A DNA stretch of 64,000 nt, taken from contig JBDNFW010000039.1 of the NCBI GenBank assembly GCA_041689615.1, positions 109,548 through 173,547 on the forward strand, in the 5' to 3' direction. Within the stretch, counting starts at the first letter, position 1; each line of letters begins with the position of its first letter. Below, one piece after another: positions 25,912 to 35,044 of the stretch. Made by a program: the position numbers and the translations under genes. The notes under the pieces were generated by a model. The model was not told where the DNA came from and made no database searches. It saw only the letters and a list, made by a program, of their open reading frames with translations. This DNA is from UBA7359 sp041689615 (GTDB lineage Bacteria > Pseudomonadota > Gammaproteobacteria > Eutrophobiales > Eutrophobiaceae).

Positions 25912-28191
25912 TTATCCGGCAGTTTTCACGAAAGCAAGCAAAGTATTATCTGATGGGTCGTGATCCTGTAATAACCGTTTTTCATCAGGCACAAATCCAT
26001 GTTTTTGTAAGACGTTGATCCAGTGATCTAGACTATTAAAAAAACGTTTCTCTTTATTGTTATGGTTCCAGCTTGCTCCCAGCCCAGCGTTAAATACAGC
26101 GTGAACCAGAGAAACAAACACCTCCATGTCAGGATCAGCGGCATCATGATCGCGTAGAACAAAAACACCTTTGTCACGCAAAACCCGACTAATGGATGCG
26201 ATGTATGCATCCAGATCTTCAGGAGAGCAATGATGCAAACCTATATAACAGGTGACTAAATCAAGACTGGCATCACCGATCAGTGTTTCACTAATAGGTT
26301 GATATTCGTTTAGATCGAAATATTTACCAATTTTTTTAAGTCCTCCGCGTTCCATGATTTCAGGAGGTGAGTTGTCAGGTGGAGTATAATTGGTCAAGTA
26401 TACTGGGCCACTAAGATCTAACGCCTTCAGTAAAGACTTCACATAACGACCTGTTGAACCGATCTCCAAATAGCCTTTGTAGCTCCGGTAGCCAATCAGA
26501 TCACGAGTTTGCTCTGCTATGACTTTCTTTTGCTTGATGAGTGCTGGTAAGGAATAGCGAAGATCTCGCAATGCGGGTTTGATATCGGGTAGTAATGATT
26601 GAACGCGTTGATAGATTGATTCATCGTCATCAAATTCATTACACGCTTGCATAATCACTGCATGAAAGCGATCTTCCGGATACAGGTTGTAGATATTTTG
26701 CAAGAAAAGATAAAACCTATCGCGCCAGACAGTATTTCCATAGATGTGGCGAAACTCTGATGTTTTTTCCGCTGCACTTTCTGACTTAACTTCCAAGTTA
26801 TCGTCTGGAGAGTAGTACTTCTCCCACAAACAATTTCGGAACCGATAATCTGGATCATACTGACGCTTTTTTGCAAATAACTTATTTGCATACGGGTATG
26901 CTTGATGAAACTGCTCAGGCGTAGCGTGAGGTTGATAGGGAAGATAGTACGCACCGCCATGAGCAATCACTGCGTCAATTAGTTCGCGCGTCCAAACTGC
27001 TACCCGCTCACGGGCATTAATTCGGGTACGTTGCTTGTAATATAGAACAAAGGCAAAAGTTTCATCCCGTGCCCAGGCCAACAAACTTCCCGGATCTTTA
27101 TAGGCATGGCGTATAGAAATGTTAATAACATTAACTCGATGACGGTTCAGGATTTCACTCATTAATTGCAAAAATGGTAGAAAATTGTCTACTGGTACAA
27201 AGTACTCTTGTAAAACATAAGTACGTTGATCACGGAACAATGGTTCCAGTTCATTGACATGGTATCCAGCCTCGAAATTGCGCCAATGCACAATAGGTTT
27301 ACGAAACAGAATAGGATCAATAATGTACTCTCGTCGCCATTTACCAAATGGCGTTTCGGTGATTGCCCATAAAAAATATTTCTCAAGTAGATACAGTCGT
27401 CGACCAGGATTGAGTCGATCTGTCGTAGTTGCTGCATGATCCGTCTTAGACCAGGTCACCGCATTGGCACAGGTGTAATCAGGAGGATACAAATCCGCAT
27501 TATGGAAAACAGCATCAGTATTATTACGCACATGATCCCGAAAATACTGCAGATAGTCAGCAGCGGACACCTTCCTTCGAGTTCGTTCTACCCGGTTGTT
27601 CTCGACCAGATCTAATTCTGCCTCGACGATAATACCAACAGCGCCGTAACAACCAACGATGCTATAGAATAATTCCGGCTTCTCATCGGGTGACGTTTCC
27701 ACCAGCTCACCATCATGCAACATTACTAACAGACTGCGAATCGAGAACACAAGTGGACCCAAACCAATATAACGTCCGTGACAATTCACGCTAATCGATC
27801 CGCCAACAGTAAAGTCGGAATAGGTTTGCATGATCTTGATTGCCAGTTCATGTTGATCAATCACGTGCTGAATATCACGCCAGCGAATACCACTTTGCAC
27901 ACGGATAAAACGCTTTTCTACATCAAGAGAAAGCACACGATTTAAACCTCGCATATCAATATGAAGCGTCTCCGGTGCGGCGATCTGCCCACCCATGCTA
28001 AAACGACCGCCGCCTATGGATATAGGATTATCCGTCTGTTTAATTAAAATTTGCAATTGTTTGACCGTACCAGGTGTGAATACCGCATCAACCTTAGTTG
28101 GATACAATCCGGTAACTTCTTCAACAATTAAAGGGTTTGCACTTACGCCGTCTATCGGTTGGCAATCTATTGCCTTGTTATCATTTTTCAT
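25912..28191 (-). CDS. FAD-binding oxidoreductase fused to a SAM methyltransferase
   Basis: 759 residues in two modules. The N-terminal half is an FAD-linked oxidase of the FAD_binding_4 (VAO/PCMH) type: PISIGGGRFSMGGQ (about 55-68), GIRWRDIQHVIDQH, TVGGSISVNCHG and YGAVGIIVEAEL. The His used for covalent flavin in many relatives is replaced by Arg-Phe here. The C-terminal 200 residues form a class I methyltransferase: GYLEIGSTGRYVKSLL (motif I), LDLVTCYIGLHHC (motif II/III), VLRDKGVFVLRDHD. Substrate unknown. No signal peptide. It heads a two-gene unit with the membrane protein at 24724-25911. Confidence 0.85.
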   Translation of the reverse strand: MKNDNKAIDCQPIDGVSANPLIVEEVTGLYPTKVDAVFTPGTVKQLQILIKQTDNPISIGGGRFSMGGQIAAPETLHIDMRGLNRVLSLDVEKRFIRVQSGIRWRDIQHVIDQHELAIKIMQTYSDFTVGGSISVNCHGRYIGLGPLVFSIRSLLVMLHDGELVETSPDEKPELFYSIVGCYGAVGIIVEAELDLVENNRVERTRRKVSAADYLQYFRDHVRNNTDAVFHNADLYPPDYTCANAVTWSKTDHAATTTDRLNPGRRLYLLEKYFLWAITETPFGKWRREYIIDPILFRKPIVHWRNFEAGYHVNELEPLFRDQRTYVLQEYFVPVDNFLPFLQLMSEILNRHRVNVINISIRHAYKDPGSLLAWARDETFAFVLYYKQRTRINARERVAVWTRELIDAVIAHGGAYYLPYQPHATPEQFHQAYPYANKLFAKKRQYDPDYRFRNCLWEKYYSPDDNLEVKSESAAEKTSEFRHIYGNTVWRDRFYLFLQNIYNLYPEDRFHAVIMQACNEFDDDESIYQRVQSLLPDIKPALRDLRYSLPALIKQKKVIAEQTRDLIGYRSYKGYLEIGSTGRYVKSLLKALDLSGPVYLTNYTPPDNSPPEIMERGGLKKIGKYFDLNEYQPISETLIGDASLDLVTCYIGLHHCSPEDLDAYIASISRVLRDKGVFVLRDHDAADPDMEVFVSLVHAVFNAGLGASWNHNNKEKRFFNSLDHWINVLQKHGFVPDEKRLLQDHDPSDNTLLAFVKTAG

Positions 28192-28226
28192 CCATTTTCT
28201 GCCTTTTTGATTTGAAATTAATACGC

Positions 28227-29090
28227 TTACGGAGTCGAGTCTTGAATGTTCATATCTGAATCATTCATTTTTTCAAGTGCTAACTGATAAACTTCATTTT
28301 TTTTCTTACCCGTGATCTTTGCTGTTAATCCCGCGGCATCTTTGGGTGAACATTTTTCTGAAAGGATTTGATTGATGCGCAAGGCTTCTGCATCACTGAC
28401 TGACGTCTCCTGAGCACCTTCGACTACGACAACGAACTCGCCTTTTATTTTTATCTCGCCGCTTTCCAGTTTTTCATTTATTCCGGATAGCTTATCACGC
28501 ACGATTTGTTCGAATTGTTTGGTGAGTTCTCTGGCAATGGTGACGCGTCTTTCTGCGCCGAAAATTTCCTGCATGATTTTTAATGATTCAACTATACGAT
28601 GGGGGGCTTCGTAGAAAACCAATGTTCGTGATTCGGACATTAATCCTTGTAAGTATTTTTTTCGCGCTTCGCTTTTTGCCGGCAGATAACCTTCAAAAGT
28701 AAATTTGTTCGTGGGTAATCCGGAGACGGACAAAGCCGTAATAATGGCAGAAGGTCCGGGAATCGGGACGACTTTAATATTGTTGTCATGTGCTGCGACT
28801 ACCAGTTTATAGCCCGGATCATTAATTAGCGGTGTTCCAGCATCGGAGATTAGCGCAATCGATTCGCCATCAAGCATTTGTTGAACCAATTGCTGCGTAA
28901 CTTTTTCTTCATTGTGTTCGTGGTAAGCACAGATTTTGGATTTAATGCCAAAGCGTTCGAGCAGAGTTTTGCTATGGCGCGTATCTTCGGCAGCGATTAA
29001 ATCGACCTGCTTCAAGATTTCAATGGCGCGTTCGCTGATATCGCCCAAATTGCCGATTGGCGTGGCTACTATATAGAGTGCTGCTTCCAT
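28227..29090 (-). CDS. rsmI: 16S rRNA (cytidine-1402-2'-O)-methyltransferase RsmI
   Basis: Tetrapyrrole-methylase-fold enzyme that methylates the ribose of C1402, paired with RsmH in this window. The 287-residue product starts LYIVATPIGNLGDISERA, with AEDTRHSKTLLERFGI, YHEHNEE, ISDAGTPLINDPGYKLV, IPGPSAIITALSVSGL and FYEAPHRIVESL. All are family signatures. It is divergent from lpoA, as in many gammaproteobacteria. Confidence 0.98.
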   Translation of the reverse strand: MEAALYIVATPIGNLGDISERAIEILKQVDLIAAEDTRHSKTLLERFGIKSKICAYHEHNEEKVTQQLVQQMLDGESIALISDAGTPLINDPGYKLVVAAHDNNIKVVPIPGPSAIITALSVSGLPTNKFTFEGYLPAKSEARKKYLQGLMSESRTLVFYEAPHRIVESLKIMQEIFGAERRVTIARELTKQFEQIVRDKLSGINEKLESGEIKIKGEFVVVVEGAQETSVSDAEALRINQILSEKCSPKDAAGLTAKITGKKKNEVYQLALEKMNDSDMNIQDSTP

Positions 29091-29156
29091 ACTTACAAAT
29101 CTGAACCCTGCTTAAAAAGGAATGTCGTAATTATCACTGCAATGTACAATAGTAGC

Positions 29157-30992
29157 ATGCGACTTTTAATCATTTTTCTTTTATCACTATCTTTATTATC
29201 CGGCTGCGGACCTACGCGCCCGTCAAATCAACAGGCTCAGGTCGATCCTGAGGAAAATGCTCGCGTTTTGATGCAATCCGGCAACTACTCTGCTGCGGCT
29301 GTAGAGTATTTAACTTTGGCGGAAAATGACAAAAATAATTCTGCAGTTTATCGCTTAAAGGCCGCTGCGGCTTACGTCGAAGCCGGACAATATGCCGAAG
29401 CGGATAAAGTCATCAGTGAAACCGCCATTCCTGAAAATGATTCTGTACAGAAATTAAGAATGCGTATCCTAAGTGCACGTCTGCAACTGGAATTTGGACA
29501 GCCCGGTAATGCACTGAACATGCTTACTGAAATAGCTCAGACCGAAATTCCATCAAGCTTGCAAAAAAGCTATTACGATATCTTAGCCCGCGCATATCTG
29601 GCGCACGGCGATTATCTTAAAGCGGCATCTGAGCGTTTAAAACTTTCGAAGTTGTTAGCCACGCCAATCGAGATAGATCAAAATAATCGTTCACTCTGGG
29701 AAGTATTTGAAACCATACCTCAAGCCGAACTTGAGGAATTACGCCTGGTTGCACCGGATGAATTAAGCAGTTGGTTTGAATTGGCTTCAATCTATCAGGG
29801 TTATCGTTATGAGCCGTCAAAATTAAAGAATGCGATTGATGGCTGGATCCAACGTTATCCCGGACATCCAGCTTATTCCGCTATCGCACCACAGCTCATT
29901 AGTCGTAGCAGTGAATTTGTTCAGCGCCCTTCTAAAATAGGATTGCTATTACCGTTATCCGGACAGTATCAAAAGTCATCTACTGCTGTTCGTGATGGTT
30001 TTCTGGCTGCGTGGTATATGGACAATCAGGAAAAATCGGAAGTTATAATTTATGATGCAAACTCATTAAACATTCGGGATGTTTATCAACAAGCCGTTGC
30101 AGATGGTGTTGAATATGTTGTTGGTCCGTTGGAAAAAGAAGCTGTTGAACAATTGGCTAGTTATGGCGAACTTCCGGTACAGGTATTAGCACTAAATCGT
30201 CAGGATTTAATCAGTGAAGAAACCGTTAATAGCAAATTAATACAGTTTGCCTTGTCACCGGAAGATGAAGCGATGCAAGTAGCTGAAGCGGCCATGTCCG
30301 ATGGTCATAGACTGGCATTGGTTATCACACCGAATATTCCCTGGGGAGATAGAATTGCCGATGCGTTTAAAAAACGCTGGCTGGAATTGGGTGGTGGCAT
30401 CTTGGAACAAACTCATTTCAACAGCAGCGAAAGAGATTTTGAAGCGCCTGTTAAAGAATTGTTAAACATTGACAGCAGTGAATATCGTGGCAAGGAACTT
30501 CGTAACAAACTTAATATAAAAATAGATACTGTCGGTCGCCGCCGCGAAGATGCCGATTTTATTTTTACCGCCGCTGTGCCAACTGATGCTCGACAATTAT
30601 TTCCACAATTTCGTTTCCATCGTGCCGGCGATTTACCGGTGTATTCAACCTCACATATTTATTCGGGCCTTGTTGATAGCGCCAAGGATACTGATCTGAA
30701 TGGCATTATATTCCTCGATATGCCATGGATACTGGAAACAACCCGACAACTCTCTATTATTCAGGACGCACTTAACCGAAACTGGTCGCAGGAAAAATCA
30801 CAATACCGTCGCTTATATGCATTGGGTATTGATGCCTATCGTTTAATTCCTGAGTTGGGTCGTCTTAGTGCAGAGAAAAACAGTTATTTAAATGGTGAGA
30901 CGGGTGATCTAACCATTAGTTCGAATAACATTGTAAAACGTAAATTACGCCGCGCTAAATTCGTTGATGGAAAACCTGTTTTGCAGAATTAA
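29157..30992 (+). CDS. lpoA: LpoA, outer-membrane lipoprotein activator of PBP1A
   Basis: The product has about 611 residues. The N-terminus MRLLIIFLLSLSLLSGCGP is a lipoprotein signal with lipobox LSGC. An N-terminal TPR-like helical domain (ARVLMQSGNYSAAAVEYL and on) is followed by a periplasmic-binding-protein-like LppC domain beginning near KIGLLLPLSGQYQKSS (about 262). In E. coli LpoA stimulates PBP1A from the outer membrane. ATG 29157 is chosen because it starts the signal peptide properly; ATG 29142 is five codons earlier. Synteny rsmI-lpoA-yraN-diaA-dolP supports the name. Confidence 0.92.
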   Translation: MRLLIIFLLSLSLLSGCGPTRPSNQQAQVDPEENARVLMQSGNYSAAAVEYLTLAENDKNNSAVYRLKAAAAYVEAGQYAEADKVISETAIPENDSVQKLRMRILSARLQLEFGQPGNALNMLTEIAQTEIPSSLQKSYYDILARAYLAHGDYLKAASERLKLSKLLATPIEIDQNNRSLWEVFETIPQAELEELRLVAPDELSSWFELASIYQGYRYEPSKLKNAIDGWIQRYPGHPAYSAIAPQLISRSSEFVQRPSKIGLLLPLSGQYQKSSTAVRDGFLAAWYMDNQEKSEVIIYDANSLNIRDVYQQAVADGVEYVVGPLEKEAVEQLASYGELPVQVLALNRQDLISEETVNSKLIQFALSPEDEAMQVAEAAMSDGHRLALVITPNIPWGDRIADAFKKRWLELGGGILEQTHFNSSERDFEAPVKELLNIDSSEYRGKELRNKLNIKIDTVGRRREDADFIFTAAVPTDARQLFPQFRFHRAGDLPVYSTSHIYSGLVDSAKDTDLNGIIFLDMPWILETTRQLSIIQDALNRNWSQEKSQYRRLYALGIDAYRLIPELGRLSAEKNSYLNGETGDLTISSNNIVKRKLRRAKFVDGKPVLQN

Positions 30993-31026
30993 ATATTACA
31001 CTAGCTAACAATAATAATTATCAAGG

Positions 31027-31398
31027 ATGATGATCATAAAAACGACAAAACAGTCGGGCAAACAAGCAGAAGAACTTGCTGCAAACTATCTTAGAGAACA
31101 AAAGGTAAAACTCATCACGCGTAACTTTCATTGTCGATTCGGTGAAATCGATTTGATTGGGCTGGACCAGGAAACCTTACTATTTATTGAAGTTCGCTAT
31201 CGAAAAAACGAACATTATCTGGCCGCTGTTGAAACAATTGATCGACACAAATGTAAAAAAATTATCATTACTAGCGAGTACTATTTGAACAAACATAGAA
31301 AATACCAATCTTACTTTTGTCGGTACGATGTTATTACCCTTACCGGCTCGCTTGATAAGCCTGTAATCGAGTGGATTAAAAATGCATTTCAGGCATAA
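31027..31398 (+). CDS. yraN: YraN family protein (UPF0102)
   Basis: A 123-residue protein with the endonuclease-like fold core GKQAEELAANYLREQ, RNFHCRFGEIDLIGLD and LLFIEVRYRK, which includes the E-x-D and E-x-R residues of the PD-(D/E)XK-like UPF0102 family. No function is established. AAGG lies immediately before two ATGs (31027, 31030); the second has the more usual spacing. It lies in the conserved lpoA-diaA interval. Confidence 0.93.
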   Translation: MMIIKTTKQSGKQAEELAANYLREQKVKLITRNFHCRFGEIDLIGLDQETLLFIEVRYRKNEHYLAAVETIDRHKCKKIIITSEYYLNKHRKYQSYFCRYDVITLTGSLDKPVIEWIKNAFQA

Positions 31399-31430
31399 TA
31401 AAGACAGTTTTTTTATGGTACTAATTATTG

Positions 31431-32024
31431 ATGGATACCGTTCAACGCGTAAAAAATAACTTTCTTGAAAGCATTCAGGTCAAAACGGATGCTGTTGACA
31501 AACTAGCCCCTGTTATTGCCAATGCCGCTGCTGCAATTGCAAACGCGCTACTCAATGAAAAAAAGATTATGGCTTGTGGCAATGGCGGTTCGGCAGCTGA
31601 TGCACAACATTTTTCTGCGGAAATGCTAAACCGTTTTGAAATGGAACGACCCGGCTTGCCGGCAATTGCGCTGACAACAGATGCATCAACAATAACGTCG
31701 ATTGCTAATGACTACCAATTCGCCGAAATTTATTCAAAACAAATTCGTGCATTAGGACAGGAAGGTGATGTGCTGCTGGCCATTAGTACCAGTGGAGAAT
31801 CACACAATATTGTTCATGCCATTGATGCGGCACATGACAGAAATATGATCGTCATCGCATTAACAGGAAGAGAAGGTGGTCAAATTGCTGATTTAATGAA
31901 TAATAACGATTTCGAGATACGTGTGCCGACCTGGTCAACAGCGCGAATTCAGGAAGTGCATATTATGGTGATTCATTCACTATGTGATCTCATTGATCTT
32001 CAATTACTTGGACAGGATGAATAA
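31431..32024 (+). CDS. diaA: SIS-domain protein DiaA (GmhA-like)
   Basis: A 197-residue SIS-domain protein: MACGNGGSAADAQHFSAEMLNRFEMERPGLPAIAL, DVLLAISTSGESHNIVHAID and STARIQEVHIMVIHSLCDLID. It aligns closely with E. coli DiaA, which binds DnaA and promotes timely replication initiation. The related phosphoheptose isomerase GmhA has the same fold and cannot be excluded from sequence alone; the yraN-dolP context favours DiaA. ATG 31431 is preferred over TTG 31428. Confidence 0.88.
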   Translation: MDTVQRVKNNFLESIQVKTDAVDKLAPVIANAAAAIANALLNEKKIMACGNGGSAADAQHFSAEMLNRFEMERPGLPAIALTTDASTITSIANDYQFAEIYSKQIRALGQEGDVLLAISTSGESHNIVHAIDAAHDRNMIVIALTGREGGQIADLMNNNDFEIRVPTWSTARIQEVHIMVIHSLCDLIDLQLLGQDE

Positions 32025-32027
32025 TAC

Positions 32028-32612
32028 ATGACACTTTTTAAATTGTTACGTTGTTTGATATTACTTGGTTTATTAACTCAATTATTTGCTTGTGCCGCTG
32101 TCGCCGTTGGTGGCGTTGCTGCTGCAACAGGTGCCGCTGTTGTTGATAGAAGAACAACCGGCGCATTGATCGAAGACCAGACGATAGAAGTTAAAGCATT
32201 GAAAGCGTTTCGTGATGATGCTGAATTAAACGAACAGGCTCATATGAATGTAACCAGTTACAACACCGTTGTTCTGCTTACCGGCGAAACACCTACTGAT
32301 GCTATGCGTCAACGTGCTATGGAATTAGTTAAAAAAGTAGACAAAGTAACTCATGTTTATAATGAACTAACGATTGCTGCACCAAGCTCTTTAGTTTCAA
32401 GAAGCAGCGACTCCTATATTACTACTAAGGTTAAAACCCAGTTATTTGCTGATAAAAATGTAAGTGGCGTTCAATTTAAAGTTGTTACTGAAAAAGGTGT
32501 CGTTTACCTGATGGGTATTGTTTCTCACGCAGAAGCAGAAGTAGCAACAGAAATTGCCAGACAAACAGGTGGCGTACAAAAAGTGGTTAAATTATTTCAG
32601 TACACTGATTAA
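32028..32612 (+). CDS. dolP: BON-domain outer-membrane lipoprotein DolP (YraP)
   Basis: A 194-residue lipoprotein with an N-terminal hydrophobic signal and a lipobox-like LFAC near residue 22, then Ala/Gly-rich VAVGGVAAATGAAVVDRRTTG. Two BON domains follow (about 45-115 and 120-190), each with the central Gly/Val pattern (VVLLTGETPTDAMR; VVYLMGIVSHAEAE). DolP maintains outer-membrane integrity in E. coli. It is 3 bp after diaA, so probably the same transcript. Confidence 0.92.
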   Translation: MTLFKLLRCLILLGLLTQLFACAAVAVGGVAAATGAAVVDRRTTGALIEDQTIEVKALKAFRDDAELNEQAHMNVTSYNTVVLLTGETPTDAMRQRAMELVKKVDKVTHVYNELTIAAPSSLVSRSSDSYITTKVKTQLFADKNVSGVQFKVVTEKGVVYLMGIVSHAEAEVATEIARQTGGVQKVVKLFQYTD

Positions 32613-32730
32613 TTTTTTATCTCTTAATAGTTGTTAATATTTTCAGTATACGTACTGAAATAAAGAACTTTATCCATTCAAAAGGACAGAGTCATCTGTC
32701 CTTTAACATTCTACAAACGCAACAAATGAT

Positions 32731-35028
32731 ATGTTTGATTATTCAGAAGAACTAAAGCAAACCTTATTGTCAGCATTTGAAAACAAGGGCAATGCTTATC
32801 AAGCACGCACTCGTTATCTCGATAATAATAAACAACCAAAGTATATCAATCGTTTAATACTCGAAGATTCTCCTTATCTTTTGCAACATGCGCATAACCC
32901 GGTCAACTGGCTTGCATGGGGAGAAGAAGCATTTGAAATAGCAAAACAGGAAAACAAACCTGTATTTTTATCTATAGGCTATTCAACCTGTCATTGGTGT
33001 CATGTCATGGAAGAAGAAAGCTTCGATAATGAAGATGTCGCCAAGCATATGAATGAGTCTTTCATCTGCATTAAAGTTGATCGCGAATTACATCCTGATG
33101 TTGATACCTATTACATGACTGCGGTAATGATGATGCAGGGACATGGTGGCTGGCCAATGAGTAGCTTTTTAACACCTGATAGAAAACCATTCTTTGGCGG
33201 CACTTATTTTCAGCCTGCACAATTTATCGCACTAATGAGTCGCGTTAATGATGTTTGGAAAAATCAAACCAACGATATTCTTGAACAATCCAATGCAATA
33301 TCTCAACAAGTTTCCGGTGCTATGGAAGCGAGACAATCGCTAAATGAAATTGGCACTAATGTGATTGATCTGACTGCTCAAACTATCATGAATCATTATG
33401 ATTCATATCATGGTGGATTTGGGCAAGCACCAAAATTTCCAAATGAACCCTATCTCTATTTCTTGCTCGAGTATGCTGCTTATTCAGGAAAATCCGATGT
33501 TCTGGATGCTGTTGTTAATACTTTACATATTCAAAGTTGCGGCGGCATTTATGATCAAATTGCTGGTGGTTTTCATCGTTATGCTACTGATCCGAATTGG
33601 TTGATTCCGCATTTTGAAAAAATGCTCTACAACCAGGCTAATTTATCCTGCGTCTTTGCTCAAGCCTATTCTCTTACACGTGCGCCTGATTTTAAACGTG
33701 TTACATGCGAAACGCTGGATTATGTTATTCGTGAAATGACAAATGACGAAGGCGGTTTTTATTCCGCTACCGACGCTGACAGTGAAGGTGAAGAAGGTCT
33801 TTTTTTCATATGGGATAAAAAAGAAATTAAAGCTTTACTAAGCGAAGAAGATGCAAAAGAATTTATAGAGTTATATCAAGTCACTGAAGCGGGAAATTTC
33901 GAAGGTAAAAATATTCTTAATTTAAGCCAACCTCTGGAAAATACAGCTAAAGAAAAGAATATCGAATACGACGAATTAATCGATCGTCTTGCTAGCAATA
34001 AACAAACGCTTTGGGAATATAGAGAAAAAAGAATCCCGCCGATACGCGACGACAAAATTATTACTGCATGGAATGCAATGATGATCAAAACGTTTGCTTA
34101 TGTGGGACAGGAATTTAATCAGCAGCATTACATAGATGTTGCGATTAATGCTGCCAACTATATTTTAAAAAATAATATGACCAGTAACGGTCAACTAAGC
34201 CGCTCAAGCTTAACCGGACAAGCTTCTATACCAGCATTACAGGAAGACTATGCTTATCTCGCAGAAGCGTTGTTACAAATCTACGATGCAACAATAGATA
34301 GGCACTGGTTAGACAAAGCTTCGACTTTAACTAATGAAATGCTAGAACAATTTTGGGATGAAGGAAATGGTGGTCTGTTTATGAGCAGCCAGGGTAAAGA
34401 GAACTTGCTTCCATCTTCACCTAAGGAAATTAATGATAATGCGACCTCGTCTGGTAATTCAGTTGCATTAAGAACTTTAGTTCGCTTGTTTAAACGGACT
34501 GGCAAACAACATTTTCAGACTTATGCACAACAATTGATTCGCGCTTATTCTGACGATATCACGCAGCGTCCTTATATCTGTAGCTATCTTATCTGCGGTC
34601 TACTTGAATTGTTTGTTGGCGAACAATCCGACAGGCAATGGTGTGCTGAAGGGAATATTCATATTTCTGCAACAAAGACTAAAGAAGATAATAAATTTAA
34701 AATAATACTATCTATAAAAACGAACAACGACTGGCACTTAAATCAGATCACTGATGAAGATAATGCTTCTATACCATTAAAAATTGACACAGAAACTGAC
34801 TGGAATATTTCAAGTCTTCATTACCCTGATGCAATTACAAAGACATTGGGTTTTCAAACAGAAGCTGTTGATGTTTATGAAGGTAATATAAATATTGAAT
34901 TTACTGTCTCTGCAAACAATAAGACCCGTTTTCAAAACAATTTACTAAAGCTAAAACTCCAACTGCAAGCTTGCAATAATGAAAAGTGTTTATCTCCTGA
35001 AACCCTTACGCTAAATATAGCTATTTAA
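32731..35028 (+). CDS. YyaL/DUF255 thioredoxin-like protein with DsbD-alpha-like C-terminus
   Basis: 765 residues. The N-terminal thioredoxin-like domain starts NRLILEDSPYLLQHAHNPVNW and has CHWC (C87, C90) in STCHWCHVMEEESF. A helical (alpha/alpha)6-toroid region follows (HYDSYHGGFGQAPKFPNEP, IYDQIAGGFHRYATDPNWLIPHFEKMLYNQ), standard for YyaL/SPATA20. The last 130 residues are unusual: an Ig-like beta domain ending LQACNNEKCLSPET with C748 and C753, similar to the end of the DsbD N-terminal domain. No signal peptide, so probably cytoplasmic, which is odd for a DsbD-alpha-like domain. Function of the family is not established. Confidence 0.85.
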   Translation: MFDYSEELKQTLLSAFENKGNAYQARTRYLDNNKQPKYINRLILEDSPYLLQHAHNPVNWLAWGEEAFEIAKQENKPVFLSIGYSTCHWCHVMEEESFDNEDVAKHMNESFICIKVDRELHPDVDTYYMTAVMMMQGHGGWPMSSFLTPDRKPFFGGTYFQPAQFIALMSRVNDVWKNQTNDILEQSNAISQQVSGAMEARQSLNEIGTNVIDLTAQTIMNHYDSYHGGFGQAPKFPNEPYLYFLLEYAAYSGKSDVLDAVVNTLHIQSCGGIYDQIAGGFHRYATDPNWLIPHFEKMLYNQANLSCVFAQAYSLTRAPDFKRVTCETLDYVIREMTNDEGGFYSATDADSEGEEGLFFIWDKKEIKALLSEEDAKEFIELYQVTEAGNFEGKNILNLSQPLENTAKEKNIEYDELIDRLASNKQTLWEYREKRIPPIRDDKIITAWNAMMIKTFAYVGQEFNQQHYIDVAINAANYILKNNMTSNGQLSRSSLTGQASIPALQEDYAYLAEALLQIYDATIDRHWLDKASTLTNEMLEQFWDEGNGGLFMSSQGKENLLPSSPKEINDNATSSGNSVALRTLVRLFKRTGKQHFQTYAQQLIRAYSDDITQRPYICSYLICGLLELFVGEQSDRQWCAEGNIHISATKTKEDNKFKIILSIKTNNDWHLNQITDEDNASIPLKIDTETDWNISSLHYPDAITKTLGFQTEAVDVYEGNINIEFTVSANNKTRFQNNLLKLKLQLQACNNEKCLSPETLTLNIAI

Positions 35029-35044
35029 GTTATTTTTAATATAT

